A stretch of DNA of 64,000 nucleotides from Telluribacter roseus (GTDB lineage Bacteria > Bacteroidota > Bacteroidia > Cytophagales > Spirosomataceae): positions 628,858 through 692,857 of the forward strand of contig NZ_JAFEUV020000003.1 in NCBI RefSeq assembly GCF_017355915.2. The letters are read 5' to 3'. Positions within the stretch are counted from its first letter, which is position 1. Each line of letters opens with the position of its first letter. This document shows, piece after piece, positions 17,561 to 26,849 of this stretch. The translations under genes were made by a program, and so were the position numbers. Under the pieces are notes generated by a model. That model was not told the DNA's origin and did no database searches. It worked only from the letters and a program-made list of their open reading frames with translations.

Positions 17561-18280
17561 CTATCCCAGTAAAAAAATAGTTGGTTTTTTGTGCAGATCA
17601 GGTTTTTGCTGCTTCCAGGATTTGATGGCAAGAGTCCGGATCAACTGATCGGGAGCTGTAAGATTGCAGGCAATGCAGAGGCGGGTGTCGGGGTGGCAAG
17701 CCTCCAGTACCGCTTCCAGCAGTTGATTATTGCGGAAGGGTGTTTCCATGAAGAGCTGCGTCTGGTGGCGCTGGCTGGCATTCTGCTCCAGCTGCTGGAT
17801 GGTCTTGCGGCGCTGTACTTTGTCAATGGGCAGGTACCCATGAAAGGCGAAGGACTGCCCGCTCATACCCGAGGCCATCAGGGCCAGCAGGATGGAGGAA
17901 GGGCCTACTAGTGGAACCACCGTATATCCCAACTGATGAGCCAACCCTACGGCTACCGCGCCGGGGTCGGCCACACCGGGGCAGCCGGCTTCGGATATGA
18001 TACCGGCCGTACTGCCAGCCGGAAGCTGGCGGAGCTGCTCGTACGTTTCAAACTCAGGGGTATCTTTGGTTAGCTCAAAGAAGGTCAGTTCATCAATGAC
18101 TTTGCCCAGCCTGAGGCTACTTATAAAGCGGCGGGCCGTACGTACATTCTCCACAAAGAAATGGTCCACCTGCCCTATTACTTCCAGTACCTGCGGAGGG
18201 AGTACCTGCTGGGCGGTATCTTCGGCCAGTACGGTGGGTATGAGGTAGAGGGTAGTGGCGGGTGGCTGGTGGTTAGTCAT
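17561..18280 (-). CDS. SAM-dependent methyltransferase, RsmI-like tetrapyrrole-methylase fold
   Basis: Protein of 239 residues with the two-domain tetrapyrrole-methylase fold used by RsmI, the 16S rRNA C1402 2'-O-methyltransferase. Visible motifs are LYLIPTVL near the start, ISEAGCPGVADPG in the SAM pocket (the RsmI signature), VVPLVGPSSILLALMASG, FAFHGYLPI, and FMETPFRNN. It is a little shorter than E. coli RsmI and belongs to a divergent Bacteroidota subgroup, so the exact rRNA target is inferred. I chose ATG 18280 (MTNHQPPATT); the frame upstream is not conserved-looking. Confidence 0.8.
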   Translation of the reverse strand: MTNHQPPATTLYLIPTVLAEDTAQQVLPPQVLEVIGQVDHFFVENVRTARRFISSLRLGKVIDELTFFELTKDTPEFETYEQLRQLPAGSTAGIISEAGCPGVADPGAVAVGLAHQLGYTVVPLVGPSSILLALMASGMSGQSFAFHGYLPIDKVQRRKTIQQLEQNASQRHQTQLFMETPFRNNQLLEAVLEACHPDTRLCIACNLTAPDQLIRTLAIKSWKQQKPDLHKKPTIFLLG

Positions 18281-18474
18281 GGATGGCAAGTCAGGTACTT
18301 CGTTAGTATGATATTGAGTGGACACAAAGGTAAAGCTTCTGCGCCGAAGGCAGACATACAACTTTGGCTATTGTACGAGTACCTGCTGGTATCGGTACTA
18401 ACATAATTTTTGGCCCAACCGCTTCCAACCAATGTGGAGGTGGTTGTCTCTTAAGTGTATAAACGGGTTTACAA

Positions 18475-18906
18475 ATGATGTATATAAAGTATGTGTTAAT
18501 GGTCCTGCTAATGGTGGGATGTGCCAAAGGTGATGTTTCTCCGGAAGTAGTGAAGCCTCTGGTAGGTACCTGGCGAGTGGCTGCTTATGAGCAGACTGTT
18601 AATGATAAGAAGGAATGGGTAGAACTACCGGTTGAGAATGCCTATAAGCTGCAGTTCAGGGAAGATGGAGTAGTACTTGACGTAGCGGGGCTGCCCATCT
18701 GCTGCGGGCCATCAGCCTTGCGTATCAACGGGACTCTACTCCAAATAAGACCTGCCACTGCCTTGCCCGAAAACCCTACCTGCCAGTTGGTCAATTGTGC
18801 AGTTTGTGAAGTTTGGGATATAGAGCTTAGTAAGGACGGACAGGAGTTTGTCTTTGAATGCCAGTTCAGTAGCGGGTCGTATAAAACAAGATACGTACGT
18901 GTATAA
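18475..18906 (+). CDS. Small lipoprotein, lipocalin-like
   Basis: Protein of 143 residues with a lipoprotein signal peptide (MVLLMVGCAKGD; Cys at 16). The mature region starts with LVGTWRVAAYEQ and has alternating strands, a pattern seen in Bacteroidota lipocalin-like lipoproteins. It carries a Cys-rich segment (LPICCGPS, CQLVNCAVCEVW) that could form disulphides in the periplasm. Two adjacent ATG codons (18475, 18478) are possible starts. Function unknown. Confidence 0.7.
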   Translation: MMYIKYVLMVLLMVGCAKGDVSPEVVKPLVGTWRVAAYEQTVNDKKEWVELPVENAYKLQFREDGVVLDVAGLPICCGPSALRINGTLLQIRPATALPENPTCQLVNCAVCEVWDIELSKDGQEFVFECQFSSGSYKTRYVRV

Positions 18907-18928
18907 GGAGTAAGGCCCGGCCAGGAAG

Positions 18929-18980
18929 GCCCAGCCTGGAAGATCCTACCATTAAATAGGGCTTTCCAGGCTGGGCTTTT
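18929..18980. terminator. Bidirectional terminator
   Basis: The 13-bp stem GCCCAGCCTGGAA (18929-18941) / TTCCAGGCTGGGC (18964-18976) is followed by TTTT and separates two convergent genes. Confidence 0.85.
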
Positions 18981-18983
18981 GTA

Positions 18984-19754
18984 CTATTTTTTCAGGAAGC
19001 TTATCAATGACTCCACAAAAGCCTTTGGCTGCTCGGCATGGATCCAGTGACCTGCTCCCGCAATGGTATCGAGCTCGGCATTAGGGAATATCTTTTTGAT
19101 CATGTTCTGGTCCGTATCCAGTACGTAGTCAGATTTGGCTCCGCGCATGAATAGGGTAGGGGCTGTGACGGCCTCCGTAGCGGCTATGGGTACACCTACC
19201 TTTTCGATGTCACGAGTCAGTACTTGTAGGTTAAACCGCCAGTCGAAGGTATCATCCTCCTTGCGGTAGAGGTTTTTGAGCAGGAATTGCCTTACCCCCA
19301 GGTTCGGCTCGTATTGCGCAAACGTCTCATCCGCCTGATTCCGATTTTCCAGTTCATGCAGCGGTACGGCATTAAGTCCTCTCAGGATGTCGCCATGATG
19401 TACCGGGTAGGCTTTGGGAGCCATGTCCACCACGACCAGTTTATCAAACGTGCCCGGATAGGTAACCGCATACTGCATCACCGTTTTGCCGCCCATCGAG
19501 TGCCCTACCAGCACCGGGTTAGATAGCTGGTGCTCTTCCAGAAACTCTTTCAGGTCGGCTGCCATGTGCTCGTACGAAAACGCATCATCGTGGGGCGAGC
19601 GTCCGTGGTTGCGCTGATCTACCAGATACACAGTATAGCCCTGGTTGGCAATGGCTTTGCTGAGGGTAAGCCAGTTGTCCAGCGACCCGAAGAGGCCGTG
19701 CAGGATGATAAGGGGCTGACCTCCTTCCCCTACTTTTTTATAATTAAGAGTCAT
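18984..19754 (-). CDS. Alpha/beta hydrolase (YbfF-like esterase)
   Basis: Cytoplasmic alpha/beta-fold hydrolase of 256 residues. The oxyanion motif is ILHGLFGSLDNW, the nucleophile S86 lies in VGHSMGGK, the acid is probably Asp in RGAKSDYV, and the catalytic His lies in GAGHWIHAEQP. VDQRNHGRSPH is characteristic of the YbfF/BphD-like esterase group, which cleaves short acyl esters or thioesters. It is 109 bases downstream of selD on the same strand, with a tandem octamer repeat between them. Confidence 0.85.
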   Translation of the reverse strand: MTLNYKKVGEGGQPLIILHGLFGSLDNWLTLSKAIANQGYTVYLVDQRNHGRSPHDDAFSYEHMAADLKEFLEEHQLSNPVLVGHSMGGKTVMQYAVTYPGTFDKLVVVDMAPKAYPVHHGDILRGLNAVPLHELENRNQADETFAQYEPNLGVRQFLLKNLYRKEDDTFDWRFNLQVLTRDIEKVGVPIAATEAVTAPTLFMRGAKSDYVLDTDQNMIKKIFPNAELDTIAGAGHWIHAEQPKAFVESLISFLKK

Positions 19755-19775
19755 GCGTCAATTGAGTGATATCAT

Positions 19776-19815
19776 GAATGAGTGAATGAGTGATTGAGTG
19801 ATTGAGTGATTGAGT
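19776..19815. repeat. Tandem octamer repeat, five copies
   Basis: Two copies of GAATGAGT are followed by three of GATTGAGT, with a further partial copy upstream at 19761-19770. It lies between selD and the hydrolase gene and could change length by slippage. Confidence 0.9.
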
Positions 19816-19863
19816 GAAGAGAATAAGAATCCGGATCTCTTTCTCCTTTCTCCCTTATCTCCT

Positions 19864-20907
19864 TTAGTTAACATATACCACCTTTTCACGGGGGGCTACC
19901 AGTTGGCCGATGGGTTCGGCTTCTATGCCGTTTTCGGCTAGTACCTTTTCTACCTGCTCACGCTCCTGTGGCTCTACGGCTATCAGCAGGCCGCCGCTGG
20001 TCTGGGGATCGGCCAGGATGTAGCGTTGGATATCGCTCAGCTCATCTACTTTATGTCCGTAGCTGTTCCAGTTGCGCGTGGTACCGCCCGGGAATGACTT
20101 CAGGGCCAGGTACTCCTCTATATAAGGTAGCTTAGGTACTTTGTCGAAGTCGATCTCGGCGCTGAGTCCGCTGCCACCGGCCATTTCGATCAGGTGACCC
20201 AGTAGTCCAAAGCCGGTCACGTCGGTAAGCGCCTTTACGCCGGGTAGTGTACCCAGGGCAGCCCCTACCTTGTTGAGCTGTCGCATCTGGTCGGGAGCTA
20301 TGTGTGCATGCTCCGGTTTCAGAAGCCCCTTCTTCTGGGCCGTGGTCAGGATACCTACTCCGAGCCGCTTGGTCAGGAACAGCAGGCAGCCTTCGGTGGC
20401 AGTATTGTTCTGCTTCAGATGTTCTATCCTGACCTTGCCGGTTACGGCCAGTCCGAATATGGGTTCGGGGCTATCGATACTGTGGCCTCCGGCCAGGGGT
20501 ATACCCGCTTCGGCGCAGATGGCCCGGCTTCCCTCAAGTACCTGTTGCGCTACCTCGGCGGGTATCTTATCAACGGGCCAGCCCAGGATAGCAATGGCCA
20601 TAAGGGGCGTACCACCCATGGCATATACATCACTGATGGCATTGGCCGAGGCGATGCGTCCGAAGTCAAAGGCATCGTCTACGATAGGCATAAAGAAGTC
20701 GGTAGTGCTGATCACAGCCTCGCCGTTGCCCATGTCCAGTACGGCCGCGTCATCACGGCTGTCGTTCCCAACCAGCAGGTTCTGAAACAGGGGGGAAGGC
20801 GTTGTGCTATGCAGTATTTTCTCCAGCACGGAGGGGGCGATCTTACAGCCGCACCCGGCTCCATGGCTGTATTGGGTAAGTGCAAAGGCAGAAATTTCTG
20901 TATTCAT
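19864..20907 (-). CDS. selD: Selenide, water dikinase (selenophosphate synthetase)
   Basis: SelD makes selenophosphate from selenide and ATP, the selenium donor for selenocysteine and for 2-selenouridine in tRNA. The 347-residue protein has the glycine/cysteine-rich active site SHGAGCGCK (C19, C21, K22), [14 protein letters not shown] for ATP and metal binding, [18 protein letters not shown], and [11 protein letters not shown]. Both active-site cysteines are present as Cys rather than selenocysteine. No selA, selB, selC or mnmH is in this window, so the use of the selenophosphate cannot be decided here. Confidence 0.96.
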   Translation of the reverse strand: MNTEISAFALTQYSHGAGCGCKIAPSVLEKILHSTTPSPLFQNLLVGNDSRDDAAVLDMGNGEAVISTTDFFMPIVDDAFDFGRIASANAISDVYAMGGTPLMAIAILGWPVDKIPAEVAQQVLEGSRAICAEAGIPLAGGHSIDSPEPIFGLAVTGKVRIEHLKQNNTATEGCLLFLTKRLGVGILTTAQKKGLLKPEHAHIAPDQMRQLNKVGAALGTLPGVKALTDVTGFGLLGHLIEMAGGSGLSAEIDFDKVPKLPYIEEYLALKSFPGGTTRNWNSYGHKVDELSDIQRYILADPQTSGGLLIAVEPQEREQVEKVLAENGIEAEPIGQLVAPREKVVYVN

Positions 20908-21266
20908 AAAAAAATGGGAAATCCGGTCAGAGACTAAAACCGGAGGATTTCAGGTAGTACAAAGAGCGGGCAAAATACCACTTTATCGTTGAAAAATTAG
21001 ATTATATCACAAACCTTTTTTACGCTTTCGGGTTCAAACAGGTGAAATGAATTTCTTAACAAAAACTTAATATAATAAATATTGAATTAAAGGGGTACTA
21101 TTCTGGACTATTCCAATAGATCAACGGGTTACGATTGTTGAGATAGTATTTTAGTAGGAAGTGTGCCGTTGTTTAGTAAGTAAAATTACGCTTATTTTGC
21201 GGGCGAAAATTCAACCATAATGTTGTGTTCAGCCTCCAACAATCTAAAACCAAATCCCAAAATCCA
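20908..21266. other. Divergent intergenic region, selD / Oar-like gene
   Basis: This 359-base, AT-rich stretch holds the promoter of the large TonB protein (listed separately) and presumably that of selD. I see no gene and no strong hairpin in it. Confidence 0.45.
21169..21199 (+). promoter_or_regulatory. Promoter of the Oar-like TonB protein gene
   Basis: TTG at 21169-21171 is separated by 20 bases from TTATTTTG at 21192-21199, a close match to the Bacteroidota -33/-7 arrangement. The start codon is about 68 bases downstream of the -7 box. Confidence 0.45.
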
Positions 21267-24200
21267 ATGAACAGGAAAAGTTTACTTTTCAAGGCAATGG
21301 GTGCCACGTTTTTGGCGTTCGTGTTGTCGCTTTTGAGCGTACAATCCTTCGCGCAGGTAACGTCATCATCCATTACTGGCCAGGTAACTGATGCGAAGGG
21401 TGAAGCCCTGCCGGGTGCTACGGTAGTGGCCATACACCAGCCTTCAGGTACCCAGTATGGTACTATTACCAATGAAGCAGGGCGCTATGTGTTTCCGGCT
21501 GTGCGTGTAGGTGGTCCTTATCGTGTTACAGTAACGTATGTGGGGTACACGGACATAACCCGTGAGAATATCTCAGCTAACTTGGGTACTGCGGCTAACG
21601 TAGATTTCAGACTGACTGACGAAGGTACTCAGCTCGGTGAAGTAACCGTAGCTGGTTCAAGAAGTGATGTATTCAGCTCGGATCGTACCGGTGCTGCTAC
21701 TACAGTGACCAAAGAAGTACTGAACAGCCTGCCTACAGTAGGCCGTACGATCAGTGACTTTACTCGTCTGACTCCTCAGGGTAACGGACGTTCGTTTGGT
21801 GGTCAGGACAGCCGTCTTAACAACATTACGGTTGACGGTGCTGTATTCAACAACGGTTTCGGATTGGGTGACCAGCCCGGTGCCCGTACCAGCGTAGCTC
21901 CTATCTCTCTGGATGCTATCGAAGAGATTCAGGTTAACGTGGCTCCTTTCGACGTACGTCAGTCTGGTTTTACCGGTGCTGGTGTGAACGCCGTAACCCG
22001 CTCAGGTACTAACGAAGTAACAGGTTCAGTATTCCACCTGTGGTCTAACAACAGGTTAGTAGGTACCCAGGCTGGTGATCAGAAAGTAACCGTACCTAGC
22101 TTTAACAAGCAGATCACAGGTTTCCGGGTAGGAGCTCCTATCATCAAGAACAAACTGTTTATCTTCCTGAACGGTGAATTTGAAAAGCGGGTTGATCCGG
22201 CCGATCAGAATAACTGGGTAGCTAACCGCGGACAAGCCGGTGATAACGTAACCCGTGTACTTGCCAGCGACCTCGATGCCGTTAGCGCTCTGATGAGAGA
22301 TAAGTTTGGCTACGAAACAGGTGGCTACGAAAACCTTAGTCTCAATACGAAGGGTAACAAGTTCCTGGCTCGTGTAGACTGGAACATCAACCGTAACCAC
22401 AAGTTCAACGTACGTTTCTCGATGCTGGATGGTGGTGCTGAGAACCTGATTTCAAACAGTGCTTCGGCCGGTGCCGGTAACCGTCGTACCAACGCCAACG
22501 CTATGTCATACAAGAACTCAGGCTACATCCTGAACGAAGACATCGTGTCGGTAATTGGTGAATTGAACTCGACCTTCGGCAGCAAAATGTCAAACAGCCT
22601 GATCGTAGGCTTGACCAGCAACAACGAAGACCGCGAGTACCTGTCACCTGGCTTGTTCCCAACTATAGACATCCTGCAAGGTAATAGTACGTATATCTCA
22701 GTAGGTATGGATCCATTTACTCCATACAACCTCCTGAACTATAAGACGTTCCAGTTTATTGACAACCTCTCGTACTTTGCTGGTAAGCATACCATTACTG
22801 CCGGTATCAGTGTTGAGCGGTTTACTTCTAACAACTCGTTCTACTCAGCGGCTAACGGAGTGTACGTATTCAACTCACTGCAGGATTTCTACAGTGCAAT
22901 GAATGGTACCGACCCTGTTACCCTAAACCGTTTTCAGTATCGCTACTCACTTCAGGGAGGTGGTCAGCCACCCCTACAGCAGATCAAAGTACTTTACCCT
23001 GGTGCTTATATCCAGGACGAGTACCAGGCTACGCCTAATCTGAAACTGACGGCTGGTCTGCGTGTGGATGTACCTATCTTCGGTAATACTGCTCTCGAAA
23101 ACCCACTGGTGTCAGAGATGAACTTCCGCGCTCCGGATGGAACTATGCTAAGGACTAACACAGCTAACCTGCCCGACGCTCGTCCGCTGTGGTCACCTCG
23201 TTTCGGATTTAACTGGGATGTTACCGGCGAAAAAACAACGCAGGTACGTGGTGGAACGGGTGTATTCACCGGTCGTCCTCCATTCGTATGGATCTCTAAC
23301 CAGGTTGGTAACAACGGGGTGTTGAGCGGATTCCTGGATGTACAGAATACCAGCGCTTATCCTTTTGTGGTAGATCCTTCGGGCTATGCACCTACTACTA
23401 CGGATCTTTCGCGTGCTACATTTGACCTGGCTAATACTGACCGCAACTACAAGTTCCCACAGGTATGGCGTACCAACCTGGCGGTGGATCAGCGTTTGCC
23501 ACTGGGTCTGATCGGATCACTCGAGTTTATCTACGACAAAAACGTTAACCAAACTATCTACTGGAACGTCAACCAGAGAGAAGTAACAGGTACATTCGCT
23601 GGTCCTGACAACCGTACCCGCTATGCCGGTACTGCTGCGGCCAACCGTCTGAACTCTAACGTTACCCGTAACATCTACCTGACCAACACCAACCTGGGTG
23701 GAGGTACTCTGATCACTGCCAAGATCGAGAAGCCGTATACAAGAGGTTTTTATGGTATGGCTGCCTATACTTACGGTAACACCAGAGATGTTACCAGCGC
23801 CGGATCAGTGGCTTCTGGTTCATTTGAAGGTAACCCAACCGTAAACGGTGGTAACTTTGCTCCGCTTTCGTACTCAAACAACGATCAGCGTCACCGTGCG
23901 ATCGCTTCGCTATCGTACCGTATCAACTACGGTGGCAAGCTTGGTGCATCAACTCAGATCGGTCTGTTCTGGGAAGCTCGTAACCAGGGACGTTATAACT
24001 TCGTATACGCCGGTGATATGAACGGTGACGGTATTTCTAACAACGACCTGATCTTCGTACCTAACAACGCCAGCGACATTCGTTTTGCCAGCCTTACTGC
24101 CAGTGGACAGACTTTCTCTCCTGAGCAGCAGGCCGCCGCTTTCGAATCATTCATCAAGCAGGATCCTTACCTGAGCAGCATCCGTGGTCAGCACTCTGAG

Positions 24201-24539
24201 CGTAACGGTGGTGTAGCTCCCTGGAGATTCACGGCTGACCTGAGCATTGTTCAGGAGTTCCACTTGATGATCGGTGGTAAGCGTAACACCATCCAGCTAC
24301 GTGGTGATATCATGCGTGCAGGTAACGTTATCAACAGCAACTGGGGTGTAGGTGATAACCAGGTTAACAACCGTCCGCTGTCATTCGTACGGGTTGATCC
24401 GGACGGAGTACCTGTATTCCGTATGGCTACTCAGCAGAAGGCCGGACAGACTGTACTGCTGCAGGATACTTTCGTGAAGAGTGCAGGTATCAGTGATGTA
24501 TGGCAGGCCCAGATTGGTGTCCGCTACATCTTCAACTAA
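21267..24539 (+). CDS. Oar-like TonB-dependent outer-membrane protein
   Basis: Outer-membrane protein of 1090 residues. A signal peptide ends near SVQSFAQ, a carboxypeptidase-like domain follows (SITGQVTDAKGEALPGATVV ... YVGYTDITRENI), then the plug (TVGRTISDFTRLTPQGNGRSF, NNITVDGAVFNNGFG) and a large barrel ending in VWQAQIGVRYIFN. The pattern GTQYGTITNEAGRYVFPAVRVGGPY and the ISDFTRLTPQ motif are typical of the Oar/OmpA-like TonB group rather than SusC. Codon choice differs from its neighbours: Gly is mostly GGT and Arg CGT, with few GGG or CGG codons, which suggests very high expression. I chose ATG 21267 (MNRKSLLFKAMG), which follows a promoter-like element. Confidence 0.9.
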   Translation: MNRKSLLFKAMGATFLAFVLSLLSVQSFAQVTSSSITGQVTDAKGEALPGATVVAIHQPSGTQYGTITNEAGRYVFPAVRVGGPYRVTVTYVGYTDITRENISANLGTAANVDFRLTDEGTQLGEVTVAGSRSDVFSSDRTGAATTVTKEVLNSLPTVGRTISDFTRLTPQGNGRSFGGQDSRLNNITVDGAVFNNGFGLGDQPGARTSVAPISLDAIEEIQVNVAPFDVRQSGFTGAGVNAVTRSGTNEVTGSVFHLWSNNRLVGTQAGDQKVTVPSFNKQITGFRVGAPIIKNKLFIFLNGEFEKRVDPADQNNWVANRGQAGDNVTRVLASDLDAVSALMRDKFGYETGGYENLSLNTKGNKFLARVDWNINRNHKFNVRFSMLDGGAENLISNSASAGAGNRRTNANAMSYKNSGYILNEDIVSVIGELNSTFGSKMSNSLIVGLTSNNEDREYLSPGLFPTIDILQGNSTYISVGMDPFTPYNLLNYKTFQFIDNLSYFAGKHTITAGISVERFTSNNSFYSAANGVYVFNSLQDFYSAMNGTDPVTLNRFQYRYSLQGGGQPPLQQIKVLYPGAYIQDEYQATPNLKLTAGLRVDVPIFGNTALENPLVSEMNFRAPDGTMLRTNTANLPDARPLWSPRFGFNWDVTGEKTTQVRGGTGVFTGRPPFVWISNQVGNNGVLSGFLDVQNTSAYPFVVDPSGYAPTTTDLSRATFDLANTDRNYKFPQVWRTNLAVDQRLPLGLIGSLEFIYDKNVNQTIYWNVNQREVTGTFAGPDNRTRYAGTAAANRLNSNVTRNIYLTNTNLGGGTLITAKIEKPYTRGFYGMAAYTYGNTRDVTSAGSVASGSFEGNPTVNGGNFAPLSYSNNDQRHRAIASLSYRINYGGKLGASTQIGLFWEARNQGRYNFVYAGDMNGDGISNNDLIFVPNNASDIRFASLTASGQTFSPEQQAAAFESFIKQDPYLSSIRGQHSERNGGVAPWRFTADLSIVQEFHLMIGGKRNTIQLRGDIMRAGNVINSNWGVGDNQVNNRPLSFVRVDPDGVPVFRMATQQKAGQTVLLQDTFVKSAGISDVWQAQIGVRYIFN

Positions 24540-24563
24540 GCGCATCTTAGCAGATACAAATAC

Positions 24564-24597
24564 AAGAAAAGGCCCGCTTTGTAGCGGGCCTTTTCTT
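24564..24597. terminator. Bidirectional terminator after the Oar-like gene
   Basis: The 15-bp inverted repeat AAGAAAAGGCCCGCT / AGCGGGCCTTTTCTT has a 4-base loop. Confidence 0.92.
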
Positions 24598-24625
24598 ATT
24601 ATCTATCCTCCTTAAAGCGCAACTA

Positions 24626-25549
24626 CTATACAGCCTTATTATTCACTTCTTCGGCACGCTTCATGGCATGGAGTCCTTCCTTATAGCCTTCTACGATAAG
24701 TCGCGAAATATCTTTTTCGGTAAAGTGCTGCAGGTTCAGGATCAGGGGCTCGCTGGGCCGGATCACCGTAAGCTTCATGTTATTACCACGCAGGATGGAC
24801 CGCTCTGCATAGTTCTCAGCCCAGTTGATGTCGTTATTCACAATCTGGTTGACGGTAATATCCCGTACCCGCTCAAACAGGCTGACCAGGTTGCGATGAC
24901 TAAAGCCTTCCTGGTGGTAGATCTTCTTGGAGTGGCACGCTATAATAACTACCTCCGTGGCTCCGTCCTCGATAGCCTGTCGTACGGGAGCTACTTCGCG
25001 CAGACCACCATCCATAAATATATCTTTGACGCTACCGATGGGTATGGCTGGCATCAGCATGGGTAGCGAAGCACTGGCCAGCACGTATTCCAGGAAGAAC
25101 TCGTCCTGGGGCGAAGCATAGATCAGCTCCCCGCTGGTAATATTAACGGCACCTACCTTCAGCTTGATGGGGCTGTTGCGCAGGATAAAGCCTTCGACAT
25201 TCTGACGAATGGTATTGTGCAGAGGAGTAGGATCGAGTACGCCATCGTATCGGCTCATCAGGGTATATACACCCAGCGCCATGCGCGACCGCAGCAGAGC
25301 GATGTCCTGCGGCTGAGCGATATTCTTGATCCAGAACTCCAGCAGCTTTCGTCCTACCGAAGGCCATTTGATACCTTTTTCTTCAATGGCCTGACGTCCG
25401 GCTTCATTGACCAGGAAAGTAGAGTTTAACGCACCGACTGATATACCGTAAACCATGTCGGGCTCAAAGCCGCTTTCCAGTACCGCCTGTACGGCGCCTA
25501 CCTGATAGGCGCCTTTTATAGATCCTCCTCCGAGTATGAGTGCTTTCAT
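24626..25549 (-). CDS. Patatin-like phospholipase
   Basis: Lipid acyl hydrolase of 307 residues. It has the oxyanion loop LGGGSIKGAYQVG (5-17), nucleophile S37 in YGISVGALN and the catalytic Asp in FMDGGLREVAPV, the Ser-Asp dyad of patatins. It lacks a signal peptide and a barrel domain, so it is probably cytoplasmic or membrane-associated. The ATG at 25549 starts directly at the patatin fold; the frame extends upstream without homology. It is divergent from the polyprenyl synthase gene. Confidence 0.9.
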   Translation of the reverse strand: MKALILGGGSIKGAYQVGAVQAVLESGFEPDMVYGISVGALNSTFLVNEAGRQAIEEKGIKWPSVGRKLLEFWIKNIAQPQDIALLRSRMALGVYTLMSRYDGVLDPTPLHNTIRQNVEGFILRNSPIKLKVGAVNITSGELIYASPQDEFFLEYVLASASLPMLMPAIPIGSVKDIFMDGGLREVAPVRQAIEDGATEVVIIACHSKKIYHQEGFSHRNLVSLFERVRDITVNQIVNNDINWAENYAERSILRGNNMKLTVIRPSEPLILNLQHFTEKDISRLIVEGYKEGLHAMKRAEEVNNKAV

Positions 25550-25862
25550 AGAGTAGTAATTTCCCTGGTCGGGAAGATAAGTCTGAATGGTAATTCCTGT
25601 ATATGCGTACCGCCCCGATGAGGCAAATGTTCGGGTAATAAAACAGGTGCTTGGCAAAAAAACAACTACTCAGCTTTGCTTATGTTTATTTGTTCGGGCT
25701 GGCTGGCTAAACATTTTCAATCATAAATAGGTATAAACAGAAGATTTTGTAAGAAATTTGGACGTTCATTGCACTCAGCGCTATTTCGGGGCTAATGTGC
25801 CGTACCTGCCGCTACTGATACCCACTACCAGCTACGACCTGCGGCGGTCAATTTTGTTTAGT
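25550..25862. other. Divergent intergenic region, patatin / polyprenyl synthase
   Basis: About 313 bases. An open frame continuing upstream of the polyprenyl synthase reads through part of it but shows no signature. I find no exact -7 box; TTTG at about 25689 followed by TAAACATTTT is the best weak candidate for the plus strand. Confidence 0.35.
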
Positions 25863-26837
25863 ATGACCCTTTCTATACGCGAGATACAAGCTCCCATTGC
25901 CGACGAGATGAAAGTTTTCGAACAGAAGTTTCGTCAATTCATGAAAAGCGAGGTGATGCTTCTCGACCAGATCATGAATTACATTGTGCGCCGGAAGGGA
26001 AAGCAGCTCCGGCCCATGTTTGTATTCCTGTCGGCGGGAGTATGTGGGACTATCAATGAATCGACGCACAGAGGGGCTGCCCTGATCGAGCTGCTGCATA
26101 CGGCTACGCTGGTACACGACGACGTGGTGGACGACTCCAACTACCGGCGTGGGTTCTTCTCGGTCAATGCCCTCTGGAAAAATAAAATTGCGGTGCTGGT
26201 AGGTGACTACCTGCTGGCCCGGGGCCTGCTGCTCTCGGTGGATAATAAAGATCACGGCCTGCTCAGGATCGTATCCACTGCGGTACGTGAGATTAGTGAA
26301 GGAGAGCTGCTACAGATCGAAAAGGCCCGAAGGCTGGATATTACCGAGGATGTGTACTACGAGATCATCCGCCAGAAAACTGCCTCGCTGATCGCGTCGT
26401 GCTGTGCGACCGGAGCCTGCTCAGTGGACGCTGACGAGACCATTGTACAGCGGATGCACCAGTTTGGCGAGAAAGTAGGGATTGCCTTCCAGATTAAAGA
26501 TGACCTGTTTGATTACGGCGATGCGGAGGTAGGTAAGCCACTGGGTATTGATATCAAAGAAAAGAAAATGACCCTGCCGCTGATATACGCCCTCAATCAG
26601 GCGAGCTGGGTAGAAAAGCGCCGGATCATCAATATCATCCGGAACCAGAGCCACAAGCCTAAGAAAGTGGCCGAAGTGATTGCCTTCGTGAGGGACTCTG
26701 GAGGGATCAGCTATGCGCAGCAGGTTATGCAACGCTACGTAGAGGAAGCCCGTCTGCTACTTCACGAATTTAGTGAATCGCCCTATCGTACGTCGCTCGA
26801 GCATCTGGTACAGTACACCATCGAGCGCAGCAAGTAA
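25863..26837 (+). CDS. Polyprenyl diphosphate synthase (trans, long-chain type)
   Basis: Isoprenyl chain-elongating enzyme of 324 residues. The first Asp-rich motif is LVHDDVVDDSNYRRG, the second is QIKDDLFDY, and RKGKQLRPMF is the substrate-binding Lys/Arg segment. The length and motifs match octaprenyl/solanesyl-type synthases, which make the menaquinone side chain in Bacteroidota; a geranylgeranyl product for carotenoids is an alternative. The start ATG 25863 (MTLSIREIQ) was chosen because upstream codons look non-coding. It is tail-to-tail, 12 bases apart, with a carotenoid-ketolase-like gene. Confidence 0.92.
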   Translation: MTLSIREIQAPIADEMKVFEQKFRQFMKSEVMLLDQIMNYIVRRKGKQLRPMFVFLSAGVCGTINESTHRGAALIELLHTATLVHDDVVDDSNYRRGFFSVNALWKNKIAVLVGDYLLARGLLLSVDNKDHGLLRIVSTAVREISEGELLQIEKARRLDITEDVYYEIIRQKTASLIASCCATGACSVDADETIVQRMHQFGEKVGIAFQIKDDLFDYGDAEVGKPLGIDIKEKKMTLPLIYALNQASWVEKRRIINIIRNQSHKPKKVAEVIAFVRDSGGISYAQQVMQRYVEEARLLLHEFSESPYRTSLEHLVQYTIERSK

Positions 26838-26849
26838 AATCTGCAAAAT

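Noticed and set aside
17561-18361. Longer start of the RsmI-like methylase at 18361
   Set aside because: The extra 27 residues lack homology features, and ATG 18280 directly precedes the methylase fold.
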